Source of the DNA: Lentisphaerae bacterium GWF2_50_93 | GTDB taxonomy: Bacteria > Verrucomicrobiota > Lentisphaeria > Victivallales > GWF2-50-93 | NCBI GenBank assembly: GCA_001804815.1 | Contig: MHBI01000019.1 | Coordinates: 1-64,000 of the forward strand | DNA: 64,000 bases | Direction: 5' to 3' | Shown here: in pieces, positions 46,402 to 56,885 of the stretch | Position numbering within the stretch: position 1 is the first letter of the stretch | How the letters are laid out: each line of letters starts with the position of its first letter | Translations under genes and position numbers: made by a program | Notes under the pieces: generated by a model | Database searches by the model: none | Told to the model about the DNA's origin: nothing | What the model saw: the letters and a program-made list of their open reading frames with translations, nothing else

Positions 46402-46468
46402 TTAGACCCCCAAAGCATGTCCGGGGGTGACAGCCGTAAGGCTTAGTCCCCGGGCGTGCTTCTTATAT
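46402..46468 (+). ncRNA. candidate structured RNA, tandem copy 3
   Basis: AAGCATGTCCGGGGG pairs with TCCCCGGGCGTGCTT. The inner loop is GCC-GTAA-GGC and the flanking CCAGC is TTAGT here. Copies are 113-114 bp apart, separated by the conserved spacer GAGATGTTTCGAGATGGACT. Confidence 0.65.
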
Positions 46469-46485
46469 CGAATTGGACTTCAGGA

Positions 46486-46510
46486 GGCGTGCGGAATTCG
46501 CACGCCTTTT
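46486..46510 (+). terminator. intrinsic terminator after the tandem RNA array
   Basis: GGCGTGCG-GAATT-CGCACGCC followed by TTTT and further T-rich sequence. The stem is identical to the one behind groEL (49287-49308). It ends a transcript carrying the three RNA copies. Confidence 0.8.
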
Positions 46511-46631
46511 GCTTTTTCCTTCCAGCGCAAAGGTAGGGTTATACCCCATGGCGGAAGAATATTTGAAGGTCTACCTTACCACATTAACGTTTCAACCGGT
46601 ATTAAGGACTCTTATCAACAAGGAGGGCGTC

Positions 46632-46997
46632 ATGATCGAGCAGCTGAAAAAAAACATGTTCATCGGGATCGGACTCATGGCTATGACAAAGGACAGGGTA
46701 AAGGAGTTTGGGAAGAAACTCGCCGAGGACAGCAAGCTGTCCGAAGCTGAAGGAGAGAAGTTTGTGGATGATCTGCTGAAACAGGCCGATGATATGAAGA
46801 ATTATTTTGAGAAAAACTTTTCGGAGGTCGTGGAGAAGAAGATCAAGAATGTGAAACTTCCATGCACCGAAGGCTTCGAGAAGATGCAGAAGGAAATCAA
46901 TGAACTGAAGGAAACCCTTGCCAGGATCGAATCAAAATTTAATAAAAAGGATGCCCGGCCTAAGGCTGGTACTGTTCACAACAAACCCAAAAAATAA
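46632..46997 (+). CDS. phasin-family-like small helical protein
   Basis: The 121-residue protein is almost entirely alpha-helical. It opens MIEQLKKNMFIGIGLMAMTK and continues KLSEAEGEKFVDDLLKQADD, the pattern of the PhaF/PhaI-like (phasin) family often found immediately upstream of ubiB/aarF genes, then a predicted coiled coil (EKMQKEINELKETLARIESK). The start is the ATG at 46632 with AGGAGGG 5 bases upstream; a longer frame to 46473 runs through the terminator. The UbiB-like gene starts 8 bases after its stop, so the two are co-transcribed. Confidence 0.75.
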   Translation: MIEQLKKNMFIGIGLMAMTKDRVKEFGKKLAEDSKLSEAEGEKFVDDLLKQADDMKNYFEKNFSEVVEKKIKNVKLPCTEGFEKMQKEINELKETLARIESKFNKKDARPKAGTVHNKPKK

Positions 46998-47005
46998 TAA
47001 CATCG

Positions 47006-48700
47006 ATGTATTTCCGCAAAAGAAAATCAGGATGGAGGCGCCATCAGTACAAACGCTACCAGACGGTCGTAGGCGTTCTGATCAGGCATGGATTCTTTGA
47101 TTTTGTCGACAACAGCAACCTGCTCAGATTCGTCCCGTTCAGACATAGATACGTGTCCGGAGGCAGATCTCCGGAGGATGATGAGAAGCTTAGCCACTGG
47201 CAGAGAATAAGGCTCGTCCTCGAGGAGCTTGGCCCCGCCTATGTCAAGCTTGGACAATTTGTAAGCAACAGACCAGATCTCCTCCCGCAGGAACTGTGCG
47301 TTGAGCTTGAATCGCTTCTTGACGAAGTGCCGCCTTTTGACAACGCCCAGGCTGTGGATATAATAGAAAAAGAGTTCAATGCTCCAATCAGCAGGATTTT
47401 CAAGAAGTTCACCGAAACCCCTTTCTCATCGGCTTCAATCGCCCAGGTCCATAAGGCAACGCTCCATGATGGAACCAAAGTGGCCGTCAAGATACAACGT
47501 CCCGGCATAAAGGAAGTGATAGAGGCGGATCTTGAAATAATGGGGGAAATCGCTGGGCTGCTGGAAAAATACGTTTCCGGCATGGATGTCATAAATCCAG
47601 CCGGAATTATCGAGGAATTCAAGATATGCATCTCCGAGGAACTCGACTTCATCAACGAGGCGGACAATATTGAAAAGTTCACCAGGAAATTCAGAGGGGA
47701 CAAACGGGTAAGCTTTCCGAAGGTGTACAAGGAGTATGCGACTACGCGGGTACTTACGATGGAAATGGTTGAAGGAGTGTCCCTCGCCACAATAAAGGAA
47801 GGCGGTAATCCGGATTACAATCTGGATCTGATTGCAACGACGCTGAGCGACCTCTTGATGGATCAGATATTTGAGCATGGCTATTTCCATGGGGATCCGC
47901 ACCAGGGGAACATCATAATCCGTGAAGACAATGTCATCTGTTTCGTCGATTTCGGCCAGATTGGAATACTCTCGCCGAGAAACAGGCAAATCCTCCGTGA
48001 AATCATTATTGGACTTGTGCAGAGGGATCCCAGGAGAGTTGCAAATGCCACAATGAAACTTTCCACTAATTCTGAAATCATCAACAGGGAGCAGTTTGAG
48101 AACAAGGTGTTCAAGATCATTGATAAATATGCCGGTGTCACGCTGCACAACCTCAATCTCAGCAGGTTTTTCAATGATCTTTTCAAACTGGTCATCAGCA
48201 GCAAGCTCATGATTCCGCCAGACCTATTCCTTCTTGGCAAGGCGATAACATCGCTTGAAGGGACGCTCAGGAAGTTGAAACCCGACTTCAATATCATTGA
48301 GCACATCGAACCATTCGTCAGGAAAATGATATTGGAGAACATCAGCCCGTACAGCATTTTCAAGGACGTCTATGCCAGCCTTTCCGATTACTCCGATCTG
48401 TTCCGCAATCTTCCCGGAGGGCTCAGGGACATACTCAGCCAGTTTAAAAACAGGAATATCAAGATCCAGTTCGAGCATAAAGGACTCGAACCGATGCTGC
48501 ACAAGCACGACCAGATCAGCAACAGGATTGCGTTCTCGATAATTTCATCTGCCATGATAATAGGGTCGTCTCTGATAATGCACGCAAAGATACCGCCGCT
48601 TGTCTGGGGAATCTCATCCCTCGGACTATTCACATTCGTCTTCTCACTGCTTCTGGGCAGCTTCCTCCTCCTCTCCATACTGAGGCATGGAAGGATGTGA
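47006..48700 (+). CDS. ubiB: UbiB/AarF (ABC1) family atypical kinase
   Basis: The 564-residue protein has the ABC1 kinase core: the KxGQ region (YVKLGQFVSNRPDLLP near residue 75), the Ala-rich loop SSASIAQVHKATL, the VAVKIQRPG lysine, HGYFHGDPHQGNIII (catalytic loop) and CFVDFGQIG (metal-binding Asp). Two membrane helices close the C-terminus (about residues 510-560). Family members support isoprenoid-quinone biosynthesis or lipid homeostasis and bind the membrane. Co-transcribed with the phasin-like gene, a pairing seen in other bacteria. Confidence 0.92.
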   Translation: MYFRKRKSGWRRHQYKRYQTVVGVLIRHGFFDFVDNSNLLRFVPFRHRYVSGGRSPEDDEKLSHWQRIRLVLEELGPAYVKLGQFVSNRPDLLPQELCVELESLLDEVPPFDNAQAVDIIEKEFNAPISRIFKKFTETPFSSASIAQVHKATLHDGTKVAVKIQRPGIKEVIEADLEIMGEIAGLLEKYVSGMDVINPAGIIEEFKICISEELDFINEADNIEKFTRKFRGDKRVSFPKVYKEYATTRVLTMEMVEGVSLATIKEGGNPDYNLDLIATTLSDLLMDQIFEHGYFHGDPHQGNIIIREDNVICFVDFGQIGILSPRNRQILREIIIGLVQRDPRRVANATMKLSTNSEIINREQFENKVFKIIDKYAGVTLHNLNLSRFFNDLFKLVISSKLMIPPDLFLLGKAITSLEGTLRKLKPDFNIIEHIEPFVRKMILENISPYSIFKDVYASLSDYSDLFRNLPGGLRDILSQFKNRNIKIQFEHKGLEPMLHKHDQISNRIAFSIISSAMIIGSSLIMHAKIPPLVWGISSLGLFTFVFSLLLGSFLLLSILRHGRM

Positions 48701-48727
48701 TTTGAAGATTCCACGCCGTTGTGTTTC

Positions 48728-48898
48728 CTGTCCCAGCTGGGACAGGATGAGAATAGGCAGGGGCTTCAGACCCCTGTTGAATGGATTATATGTATTTAAG
48801 AAGATGCCAGCAAGGGTGCTGGCGTTCCTTAAGACACAGGAGAGATGCCTGTGCTACATTAGGCGTGCCATAGGTACGCCGTGAAAACCATAAACCCG
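48728..48898. repeat. dispersed repeat with a 63-bp insertion (occupied site)
   Basis: The inverted counterpart of 22184-22297. The insertion at 48799-48861 carries GCCAGCAAGGGTGCTGGC and CACAGGAGAGATGCCTGTG joined by CCTTAAGA, and is flanked by TTA on both sides. A half-module with the same left hairpin in compensated form, GCCGGCAAGTTGCCGGC, lies at about 58484-58500. Confidence 0.75.
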
Positions 48899-48903
48899 GA
48901 CTC

Positions 48904-49173
48904 ACCACAGAGGAACGGAGATACGGAGCAATGAGGACACAGAGATTCGGCTTTCGTCTGATTGACTTTGGGTCAATCAGACGAAAGCCGAATACGTTGT
49001 ATTGAGAAGGGAATGAGATGGAGTAAATCGTTCCCGTTGGCTTTTTTTCCAGTCCTCCTCCTCATAATTTACTCATAACAATTGGCTGCAAACCGGCGCT
49101 CTCGCAACGAGGGCGCCGGTTTGCAGCCCTCTGTGTTTGCTGACTCCCTGCTGACTCCGTGCGCCTCTGTGGT
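48904..49173. mobile_element. ACCACAGAGG element, copy B (270 bp)
   Basis: It is bounded by ACCACAGAGG / CCTCTGTGGT. Hairpin 1 is a perfect 21-bp stem (TTCGGCTTTCGTCTGATTGA at its left arm) and hairpin 2 lies at 49084-49128. It sits directly beside the 48728-48898 repeat. Similarity to copy A continues past the right end to ATGCGTATAGTAGA. Confidence 0.75.
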
Positions 49174-49278
49174 GAATCTTTCTTACCCGTCTCCCGGCAT
49201 GGAACGTACTGAAATATATGCGTATAGTAGATGACATTGCAGGCGATGGCTAAAAATGTTTATGGTTGTTCCACATGC

Positions 49279-49308
49279 AAAAAAAAGGCGTGCGGTTTTC
49301 CGCACGCC
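49279..49308 (-). terminator. intrinsic terminator of groEL
   Basis: Read on the minus strand, GGCGTGCGG-AAAA-CCGCACGCC is followed by a run of eight T. It lies 78 bases beyond the groEL stop codon. Confidence 0.85.
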
Positions 49309-49385
49309 TTTTGATTTTTATGGTCTTCGGAGTCCGGCAATCAGATATTCACTGACACCTGAAGCCTGACACCTGGCCTACCTTC

Positions 49386-51056
<1,671 letters not shown>

Positions 51057-51064
51057 TTAGTGGG

Positions 51065-51364
51065 TTATTTCTCGATTACCGCGAGGATGTCGTCCTGGCT
51101 GAGAATCTTGTATTCCTTGTCGTCGAACTTGACTTCGGTGCCGCCGTATTTGCTTGTGAGCACGGTGTCGCCGACCTTCACGTCAAATGGAATCTTCTTC
51201 CCATCCTTGTCCGTCTTGCCTGTTCCGAGTGCGATCACTTTCGCCTCGAGAGGCTTTTCCTTCGCGGAATCAGGAATGACGATGCCGCCCTTTACCTGTT
51301 CCAAGTCTTCGATCGCTTCAACGAGGATACGATCTCCAATTGGCCTGATCTTCGATTTGCTCAT
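51065..51364 (-). CDS. groES: co-chaperonin GroES
   Basis: The 99-residue GroEL lid subunit has [21 protein letters not shown] at the start, the mobile loop region [13 protein letters not shown], and the C-terminal [20 protein letters not shown] typical of the family. GAAGGAGAA precedes the ATG. It lies 77 bases downstream of dnaK and 35 upstream of groEL. Confidence 0.97.
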   Translation of the reverse strand: MSKSKIRPIGDRILVEAIEDLEQVKGGIVIPDSAKEKPLEAKVIALGTGKTDKDGKKIPFDVKVGDTVLTSKYGGTEVKFDDKEYKILSQDDILAVIEK

Positions 51365-51441
51365 TCTTCTTCTCCTTCTTTCTGTTTAAGGTTCTCTGAT
51401 TTTCCTTTTTAGAATATATAAAAAATGCCGTCAGGCAGTTT

Positions 51442-53412
51442 TTATTTGTCGTCGTCCACGACTTCTGCGTCCACAACTTTCTCGTCCGAGCCTTTCTTCT
51501 TCGAGGACTTCTTCTCCGACTCGTCGGCAGCCTGCTCTGATGGACCACCGGCCTGTTCTCCGGCCGATCCAGCTCCTGCTGCTCCTCCGGCGGCTCCTGC
51601 CTGGTTCGCACCAGCCTGCTTGTAGATCTCCTCTCCGAACTTCATCAGATGCTCTTCAATGCTCTTCATTGTGCCCTTCATCTTCTCGATGTCGTCGGCC
51701 TCCTTCGCCTTCTTCAGCTCTTCAATGCCATCCTGCACGGGTTTCTTGACATTGTCAGGAAGCTTCTCGCCGAATTCCTTCATCTGCTTCTCGGTATGGT
51801 ATATCATCGAGTCGGCCTTGTTGCGGGTCTCGATCTTTTCCTTCTCGCTCTTGTCCTGTTCAGCGAACTTCTCGGCGTCCTTCACCATCTTCTCGATGTC
51901 CTTGTCGTTCAGCCCCGAGCTCGCGGTGATGGTGATCTTCTGGACCTTGCCGGTACCGAGATCCTTCGCCGTCACGTTGAGTATGCCGTTCGCATCGATA
52001 TCGAATGTGACTTCGATCTGCGGAACGCCTCGCGGTGCAGGCGGAAGGCCTTCAAGCCTGAATCTGCCGATGCTCTTGTTGTCGCGGGCCATTTCGCGTT
52101 CGCCCTGCAGGACGTGTATGTCTACGGACGGCTGGTTGTCCGATGCCGTGCTGAATATCTCGCTCTTCCTGGTCGGGATAGTGGTGTTGCGCTCTATAAG
52201 CCTGGTGGATACTCCGCCGAGGGTCTCGATTCCGAGTGAGAGAGGTGTGACGTCGAGAAGAACGATGTCTTCGACGTGTCCTGAGAGCACTCCGCCCTGT
52301 ATCGCAGCGCCTACCGCGACGACTTCATCGGGATTTACGCCCTGGTGCGGTTGTTTCCCGTCGAAAAGCTTCTTCGCGATTTCAACGACCTTGGGCATCC
52401 TGGTCTGTCCGCCGACCATTATCACCTCGTTTATCTTCGAGGCGTCGAAACCCGAATCCTTCAGGCAGTTCTTGACAGGTGAAATAGTCCTGGTGAGAAG
52501 ATCGTCGCACAGCTGTTCGAGCTTGGCCCTTGTAAGCGTCTGTGTAAGATGTTTAGGACCGCTCGCGTCCGCGGTTATGAACGGCAGGTTGATGTCCGTG
52601 CTCTGGTTCGAGGACAGTTCGCATTTCGCCTTTTCAGAAGCTTCCTTGAGCCGCTGGAGGGCCTGGGGATCCTTTGTCAGATCTATTCCGTTCTCCTTCT
52701 TGAACGCATCTACGAGCCAGTTGATTACGGCGCGGTCGAGATCGTCGCCGCCCAGATGGGTGTCGCCGTTGGTCGATTTGACTTCGAAGACGCCTTCACC
52801 GAGTTCGAGTATTGAAATGTCGAACGTACCGCCGCCGAGATCGTATACGGCGACGATTTCGTCCTTCTTCTTGTCCAGTCCGTATGACAGGGATGCGGCG
52901 GTAGGTTCATTGATGATTCGTTTTACGTCAAGTCCGGCAATTTTCCCGGCATCTTTCGTGGCCTGTCTCTGGCTGTCGTTGAAGTAGGCGGGAACTGTTA
53001 TCACAGCTTCCTTGATCTCCTCGCCGAGATAGGCTTCGGCATCGGCTTTGAGCTTCGAAAGGATCATTGCGGAAATTTCCGGAGGGGAATAGAGCTTGTC
53101 GCCGATTTTGACTGCTGCGTCTCCGTTTTTCGCCTCTACGACCTGGTACGGCACCATTTTTATCTCGTCTTTCACTTCGCTGAATTTGCGTCCCATGAAG
53201 CGCTTGATCGAGAACACTGTGTTCTGTGAATTAGTGATGGCCTGCCGTTTCGCGGTCTGCCCCACGAGCCTTTCCCCGTTCTTCGTGAATGCCACGATTG
53301 ATGGAGTTGTGCGCATGCCCTCCGCGTTCGGTATCACTTTAGGTTCACCATGATCCATTGTAGCCATGCAGCTGTTGGTGGTGCCCAGATCTATTCCAAG
53401 TATTTTTCCCAT
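51442..53412 (-). CDS. dnaK: chaperone DnaK (Hsp70)
   Basis: The 656-residue Hsp70 has an ATPase domain ([50 protein letters not shown]) followed by a substrate-binding domain and a C-terminal tail rich in Gly, Ala and Gln before a Lys/Asp/Glu end (DAEVVDDDK). No dnaJ or grpE lies nearby. AAGGGAT precedes the ATG. Placed ahead of groES-groEL on one strand, an uncommon merging of the two main chaperone systems into one cluster. Confidence 0.98.
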   Translation of the reverse strand: MGKILGIDLGTTNSCMATMDHGEPKVIPNAEGMRTTPSIVAFTKNGERLVGQTAKRQAITNSQNTVFSIKRFMGRKFSEVKDEIKMVPYQVVEAKNGDAAVKIGDKLYSPPEISAMILSKLKADAEAYLGEEIKEAVITVPAYFNDSQRQATKDAGKIAGLDVKRIINEPTAASLSYGLDKKKDEIVAVYDLGGGTFDISILELGEGVFEVKSTNGDTHLGGDDLDRAVINWLVDAFKKENGIDLTKDPQALQRLKEASEKAKCELSSNQSTDINLPFITADASGPKHLTQTLTRAKLEQLCDDLLTRTISPVKNCLKDSGFDASKINEVIMVGGQTRMPKVVEIAKKLFDGKQPHQGVNPDEVVAVGAAIQGGVLSGHVEDIVLLDVTPLSLGIETLGGVSTRLIERNTTIPTRKSEIFSTASDNQPSVDIHVLQGEREMARDNKSIGRFRLEGLPPAPRGVPQIEVTFDIDANGILNVTAKDLGTGKVQKITITASSGLNDKDIEKMVKDAEKFAEQDKSEKEKIETRNKADSMIYHTEKQMKEFGEKLPDNVKKPVQDGIEELKKAKEADDIEKMKGTMKSIEEHLMKFGEEIYKQAGANQAGAAGGAAGAGSAGEQAGGPSEQAADESEKKSSKKKGSDEKVVDAEVVDDDK

Positions 53413-53456
53413 AGTATTATCCCTTTCTATAATGTTTCAGAGCCCGGATTTTTTAA

Positions 53457-53485
53457 TTTATACAGACTCCGCATTTGTTTTTGAA
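53457..53485 (-). promoter_or_regulatory. predicted dnaK promoter
   Basis: On the minus strand TTCAAA, 17 bases, TATAAA, then about 45 bases to the dnaK ATG. It resembles a housekeeping promoter; no heat-shock sigma-32 pattern was seen. Confidence 0.5.
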
Positions 53486-53714
53486 CGTATATTAGCAATG
53501 GGCATGCCAAATAAATTTGCTTAGTCGCAAATTTATAATGATGAAGAAGATATAAATAGTAAATTCAAAACACCTCCGCGAAGTCCGCACGGCATTATGT
53601 CGCTGAGTGCGACAAAGTGCGACAGGATGACACAGTGCTGAGGCGCAGGTAGGTTTCAAAATAACATATAAAGCAGTGAATGCAGAAGAACAGCCTTAAG
53701 GTAAATTCGAAACT

Positions 53715-53785
53715 GCGGACGCGGCAAGCGCGTCCCTCCATCTTAACGCCCGTTTCGGGCGTGGAGGGTCATGCTTGCCATGACC
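53715..53785. repeat. hairpin cluster downstream of the rhamnosidase gene
   Basis: Three hairpins in a row: GGACGCGGCAAGCGCGTCC, CCTCCA...GCCCGTTTCGGGC...TGGAGG with the linker TCTTAAC, and GGTCATGCTTGCCATGACC. Related to the two-hairpin elements but with an extra hairpin. Confidence 0.6.
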
Positions 53786-53818
53786 ATTTCTTAAGTAGCG
53801 GACTTCACAAAGTTTGAT

Positions 53819-56449
53819 TTATACCGCGCCCTGGAACTGATATTTGCCTGAGACTATCTTGAATACGGCGCGATCGTTTTCCATCCTTAGGAATTCGACT
53901 CCGGAAGAACTGGAGGCGGATTTTCCACCTTCAAGGACTGAAGCCGCGTCTTTTGCCGGCACATATGCCGTGGCGGTTGAGCCTGACGGAACAGCAATGT
54001 TCCAGATGAATTTTCCATCTTCTATTTTCCAGGCGCTTGAGATTTTTCCGCGTACTGAATCCAAAGACGCTTCAGCGTGCGTTATCGCTCCGCCCGGTAC
54101 GGGACGCATTATGATATTTTTATAGCCTGCGGATGAACTGTCAATGTCAATTCCAGCAACGGTCTGATACAGCCATTCTCCTACGGCTCCATATGCGTAG
54201 TGGTTGAAGCTGTTCATGCCAGGATCCTGGAATCCCTTGTCATGACGCCAGCCGTCCCATCTTTCCCACATCGTAGTAGCCCCATGCTTTATCGGGTAGC
54301 CCCAGGATGGGAAATCATCGTTCAACAGCAGCTTGTATGCGACATCCGTGTGTCCGGTCTTGAGAAGAGCGAAAAGCAGATATGGCGTGCCAAGGAACCC
54401 CGTTGAGAGATGGTCCTTGCATTCATTGATGCGGCGCACCAGGTTCTCGCCGGCAATCCTGGTAAGTTCATCAGAGAGCAGATCAAAATGTATTGCCAGC
54501 ACGTAGGAAGTCTGCGAACCATTTACAATCCTGCCGCTGGGAGTCACAAACTCATGGTTGAACGCCTTCTTGATTTTTCCAAAGAGGGAATTGTAGCGCT
54601 TTGCGTCACCCTTCTTTCCCAGAGCATCCGCGACGTTCGCCATTATTTTTGCGCTGTAGGCGTGGAATGCCGTTCCTATGAGATCGTTTGGTGTCCTGTC
54701 ATCTATGTTGAGCCAGTCGCCGAAGCAGTGGCGCTTCTTCATGTCGACAGTTGAAAGATATTCGAGATAGCGTGTCATTTTCTTGTAATGGACTGCGAGG
54801 ATGTTCTTGTCTCCATAGCAGAGATAAATCGTCCAGGGGCATATGATCGCCGCATCCGCCCAGCCGGCACCTCCGTCGCCCTCCCTCTTTCCAAGCACGT
54901 CAGGGGCGACCATCGGGAAAGCGCCGTTCGGTGACTGCGAGTCGGCCAAGTCGGTCAGCCATTTTGTGAAGAAGGCGGATACGTCCATGTTGAAGCAGGC
55001 GGTTCTGACAAATGCCTGGGCATCGCCAGTCCATCCGAGTCTTTCATTGCGCTGAGGGCAGTCCGTCGGCACTTCCAGGAAATTACCTTTCTGGCCCCAC
55101 TGGATATTGTGCTGGAGCTGGTTCAGCATCGGGTTTGAACAGCTGAACGAACCTGTGGGAGGAGTGTCGGAATGCAGTACCACCGCAGTGAGGTTTTCGA
55201 TGGAAGGCCTGCCTGGGAAACCTGTGATTTCGGCATAACGGAATCCGTGGAAGGTGAAACGGGGTTCATATGTTTCTATGCCTTCACCTTTAAGTATGTA
55301 TTCATCAGTGCATCTGGCAGCTCTGAGATTGGTAATATAGAGGGTGCCGTCAGGATTCAGGACTTCTGCGAAACGCAGCTTGACCGTTGTCCCGCTTTCT
55401 CCCTCGACTTTCAACCTGGTCCAGCCGACAAGGTTCTGTCCGAAGTCGAATATGAAAGTCCCAGGAGCCTGTTCAACCGGCTGGGAGGCTTTCAGTTCCT
55501 GGATTTTCCGGACGCGTGGGGAGGCGGATGCGTTCAATGCCGCTGATACCGGAGGGTGGATCTCGACGGGCTTCCACTGGGAGTCGTCAAATTCCTGGCA
55601 GCTCCATCCTTTTATCTCGAGGCGCGCATCATAGATTTCGCCGTTGTATATGTCGGACTCGAGAATGGGTCCGGTTGAACTTTTCCAGGAGTCATCCGAG
55701 ACGATCATCTCTTTTCCCCCGTCGGAATATTCGACCTCGAGCTGGGAGAGGAGGCGCGGGGGATGCCCATATGTATTGCGATTCTTTTCCCAGACGAGGT
55801 AGCCGCAGAACCATCCGTCTCCAAGGATTCCACCGACGGCATTGTCGCCTTCCCAGACGAGGGAGGTTACGTCATAAGTCTGATATTGGACGCGCAGATT
55901 GTAGTCGGTCCAGCCGGGAGTGAAGAGATCGTTCCCGACCCGTTTCCCGTTTATTTCCATTTCATAGAGTCCGAGGGCTGAAACGTAGAGGCGGGCTTTT
56001 TTTACAGGCTTCTTGAGTTTGAAGTTCCTGCGCAGATATGAGGCCGGAGAACTTTTATCCAATGCAGCCTTTGTTCCGCCGGCGATCCATTTGGCCTTCC
56101 AGTCGGCAGGCTTCAGCAGGCCCATTTCCCAGCTGGCAGTCTCGCTCCATGCGGATTCTTTTCCATCCTTGTCCCATGTCTTGACCTTCCAGAAACAGAT
56201 GTCGCGCGATTTCAATGCCTTGCCTGAATACTCAATTTGCATTGACTGATCGGTCTCCATTTTGCCGCTGTCCCACATGTCGGCCGTGTCCTGGGAAAGC
56301 AGTTCTGACGACGAAGCGGCCAGTATCTGGCAGGAGGATTGTTTCTGTCCGCGTTCATCCGAGGCAACGATCCAGTTCAACCGTGGTTTGAGCACATCAA
56401 TCCCGACGGGATTCACCAGATATTCGGAACGCATTCCATCGATCTTCAT
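53819..56449 (-). CDS. GH78 alpha-L-rhamnosidase
   Basis: The 876-residue enzyme has no obvious signal peptide, so it probably works on imported oligosaccharides. It has the usual order: an N-terminal Ig-like domain and the Bac_rhamnosid_N jelly roll (KKPVKKARLYVSALGLYEME), a beta domain, the (alpha/alpha)6 barrel with PTDCPQRNERLGWTGDAQAF (the acid residues after ERLGW and GD are active-site positions), a WERWDGWRHDKGFQDPGMNS motif, and a C-terminal beta domain. It releases terminal rhamnose. No LacI gene is adjacent; the DUF362 gene follows on the opposite strand. Confidence 0.94.
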   Translation of the reverse strand: MKIDGMRSEYLVNPVGIDVLKPRLNWIVASDERGQKQSSCQILAASSSELLSQDTADMWDSGKMETDQSMQIEYSGKALKSRDICFWKVKTWDKDGKESAWSETASWEMGLLKPADWKAKWIAGGTKAALDKSSPASYLRRNFKLKKPVKKARLYVSALGLYEMEINGKRVGNDLFTPGWTDYNLRVQYQTYDVTSLVWEGDNAVGGILGDGWFCGYLVWEKNRNTYGHPPRLLSQLEVEYSDGGKEMIVSDDSWKSSTGPILESDIYNGEIYDARLEIKGWSCQEFDDSQWKPVEIHPPVSAALNASASPRVRKIQELKASQPVEQAPGTFIFDFGQNLVGWTRLKVEGESGTTVKLRFAEVLNPDGTLYITNLRAARCTDEYILKGEGIETYEPRFTFHGFRYAEITGFPGRPSIENLTAVVLHSDTPPTGSFSCSNPMLNQLQHNIQWGQKGNFLEVPTDCPQRNERLGWTGDAQAFVRTACFNMDVSAFFTKWLTDLADSQSPNGAFPMVAPDVLGKREGDGGAGWADAAIICPWTIYLCYGDKNILAVHYKKMTRYLEYLSTVDMKKRHCFGDWLNIDDRTPNDLIGTAFHAYSAKIMANVADALGKKGDAKRYNSLFGKIKKAFNHEFVTPSGRIVNGSQTSYVLAIHFDLLSDELTRIAGENLVRRINECKDHLSTGFLGTPYLLFALLKTGHTDVAYKLLLNDDFPSWGYPIKHGATTMWERWDGWRHDKGFQDPGMNSFNHYAYGAVGEWLYQTVAGIDIDSSSAGYKNIIMRPVPGGAITHAEASLDSVRGKISSAWKIEDGKFIWNIAVPSGSTATAYVPAKDAASVLEGGKSASSSSGVEFLRMENDRAVFKIVSGKYQFQGAV

Positions 56450-56644
56450 ATTTTTATTGCTCCATGTTGGATTTAATTTTTCAACATAGCCCTTATCTTA
56501 GCCGAAGATAGCAGCCGTTCCTTGACTCGAGTGCCATTTTATAGCACAATAGTCCCATGGATGAAACTCCGTTGAAGTGCGCATGACGGAGTTCCCGCTA
56601 GCGTATCAAAGCAGGCAAGCGTTAAGCTGGGTGTTTATCATATT
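56450..56644. other. rhamnosidase upstream region
   Basis: Holds the 5' region of the rhamnosidase gene. No gene, promoter or operator could be assigned with confidence. Confidence 0.3.
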
Positions 56645-56728
56645 CCCCTGCCAGCTTGACTGGCAGTAGATCCTCAATCCTTAACTTAAACAATCTTCTA
56701 CTCCTGCCAGTCAAGCTGGCAGGGGGTA
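56645..56728. repeat. twin-hairpin element 14 (CTGCCAG class)
   Basis: CCCCTGCCAGCTTGACTGGC and CTGCCAGTCAAGCTGGCAGG are palindromic individually and complementary to each other, with TAG / CTA inside and a linker containing CCTTAACTTAAACAATC. Confidence 0.7.
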
Positions 56729-56885
56729 TCCAATCTTAACGGTTACCAAAACTAGAGGGGCGTGATTTACTTCAAGCCTTTACTTTATGCCATGCGAGGT
56801 TGATAAGGAAACTTGAATCCGGTAACAGCAGGTGGTAGTTTTAAACGGCAAATCATTAATTTCTATATGAAATGGAGGCTTGATC

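Larger units (their letters stand above)
53413..53818. other. intergenic region between dnaK and the rhamnosidase gene
   Basis: It holds the dnaK promoter (53457-53485) and a hairpin-rich block at 53715-53785. No gene and no CIRCE element (TTAGCACTC-N9-GAGTGCTAA) was found. Confidence 0.5.

Noticed and set aside
46175..46468. CRISPR array (three regularly spaced repeats)
   Set aside because: The spacers are conserved rather than unique, the repeats are about 68 bp with a complex fold, and no cas genes are near.
46175..46468. c-di-GMP or other known riboswitch class
   Set aside because: None of the conserved core strings I know for these classes is present, and no regulated gene follows before the terminator.
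46473..46631. N-terminal extension of the phasin-like gene
   Set aside because: It would translate through an intrinsic terminator; the ATG at 46632 has a strong AGGAGGG.
51659..52987. 442-residue open frame on the plus strand, antisense to dnaK
   Set aside because: A mirror of the codon bias of dnaK, low-complexity Ser/Phe-rich product; long antisense frames over dnaK are a known artefact.
53413..53520. CIRCE operator or sigma-32 promoter upstream of dnaK
   Set aside because: Looked for TTAGCACTC-N9-GAGTGCTAA and CTTGAA/CCCCAT patterns and found neither.
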